Origin: Hyphomicrobiaceae bacterium
GTDB lineage: Bacteria > Pseudomonadota > Alphaproteobacteria > Rhizobiales > Hyphomicrobiaceae
Length of the DNA: 6,429 nt
Assembly: GCA_020442225.1 (NCBI GenBank)
Contig: JAGRKR010000283.1
Span: 1-6,429, forward strand
Reading direction: 5' to 3'
The first letter of the stretch is position 1. The number at the start of each line of letters is the position of its first letter. Below are positions 1 through 6,350 of this stretch, in pieces. Below the pieces are notes generated by a model. That model had not been told where the DNA came from and made no database searches. It was given only the letters and a program-made list of their open reading frames with translations. Both the position numbers and the translations under genes were made by a program.

Positions 1-849
1 TTCGCGTCCTCGCTCGATCAGGCCGGCCCGATCGCCGGTACGGTTCGTGACGCCGCGATCCTGCTGCGGCAGATGGCGAGCCACGATCCGAAGGATTCGA
101 CCTCGGTCGACGCGCCCGTGCCCGACTACGAGGCCGCACTCGGGCGGTCGCTGAAGGGGCTGCGCGTCGGCATTCCCAGGGAATACCGGGTCGAGGGGAT
201 GCCGGGCGAGATCGAGGCGATCTGGCAGAAGGGCGTGGCCTGGCTGGAAGCGGCCGGTGCCGTGGTCAGCGAGGTGAGCCTGCCGCACACCAAGTATGCG
301 CTGCCGGCCTATTACATCGTGGCCCCGGCCGAGGCCTCCTCCAATCTCGCCCGCTACGACGGCGTGCGTTACGGCCTGCGCGTGCCCGGCCGCGACATCA
401 TCGACATGTACGAGGAGACGCGTTCCCGGGGCTTCGGCCGCGAGGTGAAGCGCCGCGTGCTCATCGGCACCTATGTGCTGTCGGCGGGCTACTACGACGC
501 CTACTACCTCAAGGCCCAGAAGGTGCGCACGCTCATCAAGCGCGATTTCGATCGCGCCTTCGAGGCGGTTGACGTGCTGCTGACACCGACCACGCCGGGA
601 CCGGCCTTCGGCATCGGCGAGCTGGTGGGCGATCCCGTGCAGATGTACCTCAACGACATCTTCACGGTGACAGTGAACATGGCCGGGCTGCCCGGCATCT
701 CGGTGCCCGCCGGTCTGTCCTCCGAAGGAACCCCGCTCGGGCTTCAGCTCATCGGCAAGCCGTTCGACGAGGCCACGCTCTTTCAGGTAGCCCAGGCGAT
801 CGAGGATGAGGCCGGTCGCTTCCAGGTGAGCGAGCGCTGGTGGGCCTAG
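1..849 (+). CDS. gatA: Asp-tRNA(Asn)/Glu-tRNA(Gln) amidotransferase subunit A, C-terminal part (5' truncated by window edge)
   Basis: GatA is the amidase subunit of the GatCAB complex. It releases ammonia from glutamine so that mischarged Glu-tRNA(Gln) or Asp-tRNA(Asn) can be amidated in the cytoplasm. Frame 1 is open from base 1 and gives 282 residues, a little over half of the usual ~490. It begins with [11 protein letters not shown], the family block just after the amidase signature. Other family blocks are HDPKDSTS (about 28-35), the [20 protein letters not shown] region (about 98-117), [25 protein letters not shown] (about 190-198), [13 protein letters not shown] and [15 protein letters not shown]. 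The catalytic Ser-cisSer-Lys residues lie upstream of the window, so activity cannot be judged. It ends in WWA and TAG. Several stretches ([27 protein letters not shown]) resemble alphaproteobacterial GatA. gatB does not follow, although it often does; a YdcF-like gene comes next instead. Confidence 0.97.
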   Translation, partial: FASSLDQAGPIAGTVRDAAILLRQMASHDPKDSTSVDAPVPDYEAALGRSLKGLRVGIPREYRVEGMPGEIEAIWQKGVAWLEAAGAVVSEVSLPHTKYALPAYYIVAPAEASSNLARYDGVRYGLRVPGRDIIDMYEETRSRGFGREVKRRVLIGTYVLSAGYYDAYYLKAQKVRTLIKRDFDRAFEAVDVLLTPTTPGPAFGIGELVGDPVQMYLNDIFTVTVNMAGLPGISVPAGLSSEGTPLGLQLIGKPFDEATLFQVAQAIEDEAGRFQVSERWWA

Positions 850-869
850 CGTGCAAGCGCCGCCGCGAC

Positions 870-889
870 AGGGGCGGGCGCCTGCCCTT
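870..889 (+). terminator. weak GC-rich hairpin after gatA
   Basis: About 20 bases after the gatA stop, bases 870-877 can pair with 882-889 around a 4-base loop, with two G-T wobbles. No T-run follows, so it is at best a weak or Rho-dependent type of terminator. It may simply reflect the GC-rich composition. Confidence 0.25.
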
Positions 890-966
890 CGATAGCACGC
901 GCACGCGCCATGACGTGGTAGAGGCCTCGGCATGCTGCGGCTGACGAGGGCAGGGGAGGGCCAGTC

Positions 967-1803
967 GTGTTCTTTCTCGTCTCGAAGGTCTTGTGGTTCC
1001 TGATCCAGCCGTCGACCGTCGTCGTGCTGCTTATGCTGCTCGGGGTGGCGCTCGGCGTCACGTCACGTCGGCGGCTCTCCAGAACCTGCCTGCTGGCCGG
1101 CCTGATGGGGATGCTCGTGCTTGGCCTGAGCCCCATCGGAAACCTGATCGTGAGCCCGCTCGAGCGACGCTTTCCCGTCAATCCGGCGGCGGCCGGCGCG
1201 TTCGAGCCGACCGGCATCATCGTGCTCGGCGGAGCCGAGGAGGGCGGCACCACCCAGGCCTCGGGGATGCTGTCCTTCAACGAGGCGGGCGAGAGGTTGG
1301 TCGAGGGGCTGTTGCTGGCGCGGCGCTTTCCGAAGGCCAAGCTGGTCTTCACGGGCGGTACGGGCAGCGTGATCTACAAGCGCAAGTCGGCCGCCGCCGA
1401 GGTCGGTCGCTTCTTCGAGCGCGCCGGTATTTCTCGCGAGCGTATCGTGCTCGAGGATCGCTCGCGCAACACGCACGAGAACGCCGTCTTCACCCATCGA
1501 CTGCTGAAACCGAAACCGGGCGAGCGCTGGCTGCTCGTGACGAGCGCCTTCCACATGCCGAGGTCCATGGGCTGCTTCCGCAGCGCTGGGTTCGAGGTCG
1601 AGGCCTACCCTGTCGATTTCCGCACAACGGGCGGGCCGGAACTCTGGCGCCTCTTCGACAGCATCCCCGAGGGACTGCGCCGTGTCGACTTCGCCGTCAG
1701 GGAGTGGCTGGGCCTCGTCGCATATTATGTCACCGGCCGCACGCGGGAGCTGTTTCCGGCTCCGCGCGCGGCGGCTGGGCGCGTCAGCGGCGGGCGGCCT
1801 TGA
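967..1803 (+). CDS. YdcF/DUF218 family protein with two N-terminal membrane segments
   Basis: This 278-residue protein belongs to the DUF218 (YdcF/ElyC/SanA-like) family. Members are envelope proteins, and ElyC has been tied to envelope-precursor metabolism; the substrate here is unknown. Hydrophobic segments at about residues 7-30 and 41-58 suggest two transmembrane helices, with the domain following at about 83-250. Family blocks are IIVLGGAEE (84-92), LVFTGGTG (126-133), VLEDRSRNTHENA (161-173) and LLVTSAFHMPRS (189-200) with its conserved His. The start is GTG at 967, chosen because a strong Shine-Dalgarno stretch, GGGGAGGG (953-960), lies 6 bases upstream and frame 1 is closed by TAG at 919. 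It follows gatA by 117 bp on the same strand and could be read from the same transcript. The last 20 bp overlap the 3' end of the opposing small gene. The sequence resembles alphaproteobacterial members. Confidence 0.92.
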   Translation: MFFLVSKVLWFLIQPSTVVVLLMLLGVALGVTSRRRLSRTCLLAGLMGMLVLGLSPIGNLIVSPLERRFPVNPAAAGAFEPTGIIVLGGAEEGGTTQASGMLSFNEAGERLVEGLLLARRFPKAKLVFTGGTGSVIYKRKSAAAEVGRFFERAGISRERIVLEDRSRNTHENAVFTHRLLKPKPGERWLLVTSAFHMPRSMGCFRSAGFEVEAYPVDFRTTGGPELWRLFDSIPEGLRRVDFAVREWLGLVAYYVTGRTRELFPAPRAAAGRVSGGRP

Positions 1804-1981
1804 ATTCGGCTTCGAGGGCCCGCTCGAGATCCAGCAGATCCTGCGGCACGGGCATGCCGAAAGCCCGGATTTCGTTGAGCTTCTCGTGAAGCTGCAGGAA
1901 CAGCTCGTGGCTGTCCTCCGGCTTGTCCTCGATGACGCGGACGAGATCGGCGAGTTGAGCCTTGATGGCCTCGATGTCCAC
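1784..1981 (-). CDS. uncharacterised 65-residue helical protein
   Basis: I do not recognise a named family. The protein is 65 residues, highly charged and probably all-helical. Leucines and acidic or basic residues alternate in an amphipathic pattern at about 5-25 and 26-40, then a FGMPVPQDLLDLERALEAEF segment breaks and restarts the helix at MPVP. There is no signal peptide or membrane segment, so a cytoplasmic location is likely. The GTG start at 1981 is chosen because AAGGGAGA sits 6 bases upstream on the - strand. An ATG-started extension to 2137 would add 52 low-complexity residues with no ribosome binding site. Codon pattern and sensible protein composition support it being real. It converges on the ydcF-like gene with a 20-bp 3' overlap (1784-1803). 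A faint resemblance to small alphaproteobacterial hypothetical proteins is memory only. Confidence 0.72.
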   Translation of the reverse strand: MDIEAIKAQLADLVRVIEDKPEDSHELFLQLHEKLNEIRAFGMPVPQDLLDLERALEAEFKAARR

Positions 1982-2179
1982 GGCAAATCTCCCTTGTAGC
2001 CATGCCTGCCGCCCGGCTGGCGCCGCGATGGGCGGGCGTCGCGCGACGAAGTGCATTGTGCACGCAGGGCAGGGGGCGGCGGCATGACCTGGGTCAAGTC
2101 CGCCGCCACGATTGCACGCGATCAGGTGCGCGCCCATGCGGGCGGTATCGACAGCACGGCCGTCAGGGCCGAGCGCGCG
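1982..2179. other. intergenic stretch between the 65-aa gene and rhlE; possible assembly junction
   Basis: No convincing gene is seen here. It holds the Shine-Dalgarno sequence of the 65-residue gene, a small dyad GTGCA-N3-TGCAC (2051-2063) and a larger hairpin (2075-2107). It is also where proteins of alphaproteobacterial appearance (left) give way to Xanthomonadales-like ones (right). If the contig is chimeric, the join is probably here; no tell-tale junction sequence is visible. Confidence 0.45.
2075..2107 (-). terminator. GC-rich hairpin downstream of rhlE, with an FNR/CRP-like dyad at its tip
   Basis: GGCGGCGG (2075-2082) pairs perfectly with CCGCCGCC (2100-2107). Nested inside is TGACC-TG-GGTCA (2085-2096). 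On the - strand it begins about 73 bases after the rhlE stop and could end or stabilise the rhlE transcript. It lacks a T-run, so it is not a classical intrinsic terminator. The inner dyad (TGAC-N4-GTCA, followed by A on one side) also resembles FNR/Dnr-type binding sites, so it may instead be an operator for the 65-residue gene about 100 bases further on. Confidence 0.35.
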
Positions 2180-3772
<1,593 letters not shown>

Positions 3773-4020
3773 GGAAAACTCCTGATAGATAACCCGGAGC
3801 GTCCCTGATGAACCGCGCTGCAGGTCTTGATTTTGCGGACGCCGGCCAACGTGGCGGGCATTCCGGTTCTGGGCGTCGGGACCGCGAGCGGTGAGGTTCG
3901 ATGCATGCCGATGGACGGGAATGCACACGAATGACCGGAAGGGAAATCGGGGGTCAACGCGACTAAACCCGCGAAGCTTACAGCAAGCGGGGATCGGCAG
4001 CCAGCTAAAATTGATGCGGG

Positions 4021-4045
4021 AACAGGCGGTCGATGGCCTGTTTTT
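4021..4045 (+). terminator. intrinsic-terminator-like hairpin
   Basis: AACAGGC (4021-4027) pairs perfectly with GCCTGTT (4036-4042) around an 8-base loop, and the T-run continues to 4045. This is the shape of a factor-independent terminator for + strand transcription, yet no + strand gene lies upstream before rhlE. It may end a short untranslated transcript or insulate the promoter that begins immediately downstream. Confidence 0.5.
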
Positions 4046-4072
4046 GGATGCGGACCACCTGAACGGTACCAT
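4044..4072 (+). promoter_or_regulatory. candidate sigma-70 promoter giving a leaderless DUF1232 mRNA
   Basis: TTGGAT (4044-4049), a 17-base spacer, then TACCAT (4067-4072) fits a weak -35/-10 pair. The expected transcription start, about 7 bases after the -10, falls at or a couple of bases before the ATG at 4082. That agrees with the absence of any Shine-Dalgarno sequence before that ATG. Confidence 0.4.
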
Positions 4073-4081
4073 TGCATCCCC

Positions 4082-4618
4082 ATGCGTATCACTTTCGAAC
4101 TCGAATCGGCCGACATCGAACACTTCCAGGGTGCCTTCGACCGCGCCCGCCGCCTAGCCTGCGACGCCGACGAAGTCGATATCGTGGATGCGGCCAAGCA
4201 GGCCCTCGACAGCCTCTGCATCGCGACCATTCCCGGCTACGTGCGCAAGCGCCTCGTCCACGTGCAGCGACTGATCCTCATGCTCGAGGACGAGGACTGG
4301 AACCTCGGCGGACCCGAGCGCATCGATGCGCTCGCCGCGCTCGCCTATTTCGGCGACCCTGACGACCTGATCCCCGACCACATCGAAGTCATCGGCCTGA
4401 TCGACGACGCCATCATGCTCGAACTGCTGGCTCGCCGCATGCGCCATGTCCTGCATGCCTACCGAAAGTTCTGCGCGCTCCGCAACGCCATGAAGCCGCC
4501 CGCCGATGACGTGGCCTCCCGCACGGCCCGGGCCAGATTGCTCGCCGGGCATCGCGCGAGCCTGATGGAGGAGCTCTCGTCGAGACGCGATCGCATCGAC
4601 GCCCACGTCGATTCGTAG
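4082..4618 (+). CDS. DUF1232 (YkvA-like) domain protein
   Basis: This is a 178-residue protein of unknown function with a DUF1232 core at about residues 80-120: [28 protein letters not shown] carries the hallmark DLIPD...GLIDDA pattern. An N-terminal part (1-75), [15 protein letters not shown] to VDIVDAAKQ to [23 protein letters not shown], looks like the extended form found in Xanthomonadales proteins. The C-terminus (130-178) is basic and probably helical. There is no signal peptide and no convincing membrane helix. The ATG at 4082 is the only start that keeps the conserved N-terminus. No Shine-Dalgarno sequence precedes it, and a -10-like TACCAT ends 10 bases upstream, so a leaderless message is likely. 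It is divergent from rhlE and lies 94 bp upstream of slyD on the same strand, with a separate promoter likely for slyD. Its biological role is unknown. Confidence 0.88.
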   Translation: MRITFELESADIEHFQGAFDRARRLACDADEVDIVDAAKQALDSLCIATIPGYVRKRLVHVQRLILMLEDEDWNLGGPERIDALAALAYFGDPDDLIPDHIEVIGLIDDAIMLELLARRMRHVLHAYRKFCALRNAMKPPADDVASRTARARLLAGHRASLMEELSSRRDRIDAHVDS

Positions 4619-4635
4619 CAGGGCCATGGCGGCAT

Positions 4636-4660
4636 CGATCGCCCGAATCCCGCGCGATCG
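4636..4660 (+). repeat. inverted repeat between DUF1232 gene and slyD
   Basis: CGATCGC (4636-4642) and GCGATCG (4654-4660) are perfect inverted arms with an 11-base loop, 17 bases after the DUF1232 stop. No T-run follows. It abuts the -10-like TAAACT of slyD, so it could be an operator or a poor terminator. Confidence 0.35.
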
Positions 4661-4664
4661 GGGT

Positions 4665-4670
4665 TAAACT
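4665..4670 (+). promoter_or_regulatory. candidate slyD -10 element
   Basis: TAAACT stands out in the GC-rich surroundings 42 bases before the slyD ATG and would give a leader of roughly 35 bases. No good -35 hexamer sits at 16-18 bases upstream, so this is tentative. Confidence 0.35.
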
Positions 4671-4712
4671 GGCCAGCTTTCCAGTCAGCACGCAACCGCA
4701 CCGGAGCCAGGC

Positions 4713-5201
4713 ATGCAGGTAACCAACAACGCCGTCGTATCGATCCACTACACCCTGCGTGGCGAGGACGGGGGCGAAATCGAGAGTTCGCGCGGATCCG
4801 GTCAGCCGGTGGTGGCCCTGGTCGGCCATGGCGGCATCATCCCGGGGCTGGAAAAGGCGCTGCTCGGCCATTCCGTCGGTGACAGGCTCGAAGTCGATGT
4901 CGAACCGGCCGATGCCTATGGGCCGCGCGTGGAAGGCAATATCCAGCGCGTGCCGAAAAAGTACTTTCGCGACGCGGCGCGCCTGCGACCGGGCATGACC
5001 ACGATGCTTGCGCTGAAGGAAGGTGGCCAGCGCATGGTGACCGTCGGCAAGGTGGGCTCGAGCGTCATCGATGTCGACCTCAACCATCCACTGGCGGGCA
5101 AGCATCTGCATTTCGATATCGAGATCGTTGCGGTTCGCGAGGCCAGCAAGGATGAAATCGCCCATGGCCACGTGCACGGGCCGGAGGGCATCGAGCACTG
5201 A
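4713..5201 (+). CDS. slyD: FKBP-type peptidyl-prolyl isomerase, SlyD-like
   Basis: This 162-residue cytoplasmic proline isomerase and chaperone is of the SlyD type. FKBP strand and loop motifs are VVSIHYTL (8-15), VGHGGIIPGLEKALLGHSVGD (37-57) and the AYG turn (68-70). The FKBP fold is interrupted by the insert-in-flap chaperone domain (about 72-122) and resumes at NHPLAGKHLHFDIEIVAVREA (124-144). HGHVH (151-155) is the usual start of the metal-binding tail. Unlike the long His/Cys-rich tail of E. coli SlyD, this one stops after seven further residues with one more His and no Cys, so nickel storage is probably limited. The usual active-site Asp of the DSS block appears as Glu (IESS, about 23-26). 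GGAG (4703-4706) lies 6 bases before the ATG. It is convergent with the lipoprotein gene (43-bp gap, no clear terminator). The RVPKKYFRDA and DVDLNHPLAGK stretches look Xanthomonadales-like. Confidence 0.93.
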   Translation: MQVTNNAVVSIHYTLRGEDGGEIESSRGSGQPVVALVGHGGIIPGLEKALLGHSVGDRLEVDVEPADAYGPRVEGNIQRVPKKYFRDAARLRPGMTTMLALKEGGQRMVTVGKVGSSVIDVDLNHPLAGKHLHFDIEIVAVREASKDEIAHGHVHGPEGIEH

Positions 5202-5244
5202 TTCTTCACCGGCTCGAAGGCTCCGGATTCACCGAAACTGCCGC

Positions 5245-5742
5245 TCAGCGGATGATGCGCTTGCCCGAACGGAACAATTCGCGCCAACCCGGCGCATCGA
5301 GGCTGTCCAGCCTGACCGTGCCGCCGCTGTTCGGCGCGTGGACGAAGCGCCCGTTGCCGACATAGATGCCGACATGGCTGACCCGCCGACCCGAAGCGAA
5401 CAGGACCAGATCCCCTCCACGCAACCTGGCCCTCGGTATTTCCGGTCGCTCGAGCTTGCCCAGTTCGGCCGAGGTCCGCGGCAATCCGATGCCGGCGGCA
5501 TCGCGGAACACGTAGCCGACCAGGCCGCTGCAATCGAATCCCGATTCGGGTGTATTGCCGCCGTAGCGATAGCGGGTGCCGACCAGGGCGAGGGCGCGGA
5601 ACAGCACCGCGTTGGCGACCTCCGTAGCATCCGCCGACTGATCCGGAGTGGCCCTCGGGAACGGTTCGGATTCCCGCACTTCGTTCCTGCCGCAGGCGCA
5701 CAGCAGCAAGCTCAGCAGGATGGCGAAACGCGCAAAGCACAT
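5245..5742 (-). CDS. NlpC/P60 family cell-wall endopeptidase lipoprotein
   Basis: This is a 165-residue predicted lipoprotein with a papain-like NlpC/P60 domain, a family that cuts peptidoglycan stem peptides (Spr/MepS-like) in the periplasm. The N-terminus MCFARFAILLSLLLCAC is a lipoprotein signal with lipobox LCAC, so Cys17 would be lipidated; no Asp follows it, so outer-membrane sorting is plausible. The domain covers about 40-165: TRYRYGGNTPESGFDCSGL contains catalytic Cys71, SHVGIYVG contains His123, and FVHAPN contains His135. The triad is therefore complete and the enzyme should be active. The ATG at 5742 is chosen because the signal peptide starts there. An in-frame ATG at 5853 would bury the signal behind 37 basic residues. 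AAGG lies 7 bases upstream but is paired in a long predicted hairpin that also covers the ATG. The gene is on the same strand as the 103-residue gene, 92 bp downstream of it. Confidence 0.93.
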   Translation of the reverse strand: MCFARFAILLSLLLCACGRNEVRESEPFPRATPDQSADATEVANAVLFRALALVGTRYRYGGNTPESGFDCSGLVGYVFRDAAGIGLPRTSAELGKLERPEIPRARLRGGDLVLFASGRRVSHVGIYVGNGRFVHAPNSGGTVRLDSLDAPGWRELFRSGKRIIR

Positions 5743-5773
5743 CGCCCGACCTTGTGACAGGCCGGGCGATGTG
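5738..5773 (-). promoter_or_regulatory. long hairpin covering the Shine-Dalgarno and start codon of the lipoprotein gene
   Basis: CACATCGCCCG (5738-5748) and CGGGCGATGTG (5763-5773) are perfect 11-bp inverted arms. In the - strand RNA a G-U pair (5762/5749) and three more pairs (5759-5761 with 5750-5752) make a continuous 15-bp stem with a 6-base loop. The AGG of the ribosome binding site and the AUG (5742-5740) are both paired. It could be a translation-blocking element or, at DNA level, an operator. Confidence 0.6.
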
Positions 5774-5777
5774 TCAA
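5772..5777 (-). promoter_or_regulatory. consensus -35 hexamer before the lipoprotein gene
   Basis: TTGACA on the - strand matches the sigma-70 -35 consensus exactly and overlaps the outer edge of the hairpin arm. At 17-base spacing the -10 would be CAAGGT (5754-5749), a poor match. If used, transcription would begin at about the ATG itself, making the message leaderless and avoiding the hairpin. Confidence 0.3.
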
Positions 5778-5834
5778 TCGAAAAGAAAAGGAGGGCCGAC
5801 CGTGGATTCGGAAACGGCCGGCGCCTCTGGAAAA

Positions 5835-6146
5835 TCAGGCGGCGGAGGCGCAAAGGCTCAGGCGTGGGCGCGCTACGGCAACTTCGGCCGGGGCTTCGTC
5901 GTCGCCGACCAGCGCTTCATGCAGAGTCTGCACGGCTTCCTCGAAGCGCACGAGGCGCTCCTGTGCGGCGCTGGCGACGTTGCCCGGAACCTGTCCGGCG
6001 TCGAGCAGACTGCGCAGCATCTCGCGGTGCTGGGCACTGAAATCGGGATCGAGCAATGCTTCATCGAGCGCGCAGATGACGGCAGCCAGCCAACCCGAAG
6101 TCGGAGCCCGCAGGGCCAGCAGCAGTTCGTTGGTCGATACGTTCAT
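5835..6146 (-). CDS. uncharacterised 103-residue acidic helical protein
   Basis: I do not recognise a family. The protein is 103 residues, mostly helical and acidic in the middle: NELLLALRAPTSGWLAAVICALDEALLDPDFSAQHREMLRSLLDAGQVPGN, then VASAAQERLVRFEEAVQTLHEAL, with a Pro/Ala/Val-rich end finishing SLCASAA. The segment WLAAVICAL (19-27) is hydrophobic but too short and interrupted to call a membrane helix. The ATG at 6146 has GGGGA 6 bases upstream (ctggggaatctg), better than the in-frame ATG at 6161 or further upstream. Third-position GC is high on this strand, which argues against the longer antisense frame. A near-consensus sigma-54 promoter lies about 40 bases upstream, suggesting control by an enhancer-binding regulator. 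It ends 92 bp before the lipoprotein gene and may be co-transcribed with it. Confidence 0.72.
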   Translation of the reverse strand: MNVSTNELLLALRAPTSGWLAAVICALDEALLDPDFSAQHREMLRSLLDAGQVPGNVASAAQERLVRFEEAVQTLHEALVGDDEAPAEVAVARPRLSLCASAA

Positions 6147-6183
6147 CAGATTCCCCAGCATGATTGGATCTCGATGAATTGGA

Positions 6184-6200
6184 TGCATGGAGTGTGCCAA
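6184..6200 (-). promoter_or_regulatory. sigma-54 (-24/-12) promoter for the 103-aa gene
   Basis: On the - strand the sequence TTGGCAC then ACTCCA then TGCA matches the RpoN consensus, with GG and GC separated by exactly 10 bases. The expected start is near 6173, giving a leader of about 27 bases that contains the GGGGA ribosome binding site. Both the near-complete match and the position before a gene start support it. Confidence 0.6.
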
Positions 6201-6294
6201 AAGCGGCTGTCGGGTCTGCGGGCGGCCTCCAGCCTGCGGACCGGCTGGCCGGCCGGAGCCGGTGAGGCTTGTTCCTTGGCCACTTGCACGAGGT

Positions 6295-6317
6295 CGCTTC
6301 CGATCACGTCGGAAGCG
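6295..6317. promoter_or_regulatory. 9-bp inverted repeat, possible activator site for the sigma-54 promoter
   Basis: CGCTTCCGA (6295-6303) and TCGGAAGCG (6309-6317) are perfect inverted arms with a 5-base centre. They lie about 122-144 bases upstream of the predicted sigma-54 start, a usual distance for an enhancer-binding protein. The left arm plus two bases contains CTTCCGATC, identical to the end of an Illumina adapter, so an artefact cannot be excluded this near the contig end. Confidence 0.4.
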
Positions 6318-6350
6318 GCAGCTCGCATGGCAATTGCGGAATCCTTACCC

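Larger units (their letters stand above)
3773..4081. other. 309-bp divergent intergenic region (rhlE / DUF1232)
   Basis: No convincing gene. Next to rhlE are its Shine-Dalgarno sequence and, in its leader, a small hairpin (3841-3847 with 3853-3859, 5-base loop, one mismatch). Further right are A/T-rich hexamers TAAACC (3964-3969) and TAAAAT (4006-4011), the latter -10-like but without a good -35 partner, then the terminator-like hairpin at 4021-4045 and the probable DUF1232 promoter. I could not identify a clear sigma-70 promoter for rhlE. Confidence 0.6.

Noticed and set aside
1063..2109. 348-residue - strand frame
   Set aside because: It is antisense to the ydcF-like gene, whose DUF218 motifs, start and ribosome binding site are clear.
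3773..4123. 117-residue N-terminal extension of rhlE
   Set aside because: The family starts just before the Q motif, and the ATG at 3772 has a clear AGGAG. The extension has no domain character.
4413..5198. 261-residue - strand frame
   Set aside because: It is antisense to slyD and the end of the DUF1232 gene, with no domain character.
5202..5244. possible bidirectional terminator between slyD and the lipoprotein gene
   Set aside because: Only a 4-bp CCGG/CCGG pairing is visible, with no T-run.
5743..5853. 37-residue N-terminal extension of the lipoprotein
   Set aside because: It would place basic residues before a clear lipoprotein signal peptide and would destroy the lipobox context.
6146..6328. 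60-residue - strand frame ending TGATG on the start of the 103-residue gene
   Set aside because: The stop-start overlap hints at coupling, but the ribosome binding site is poorly placed, the end (HTPCIQFIEIQSCWGI) is not protein-like, and the frame runs through the sigma-54 promoter and the dyad.
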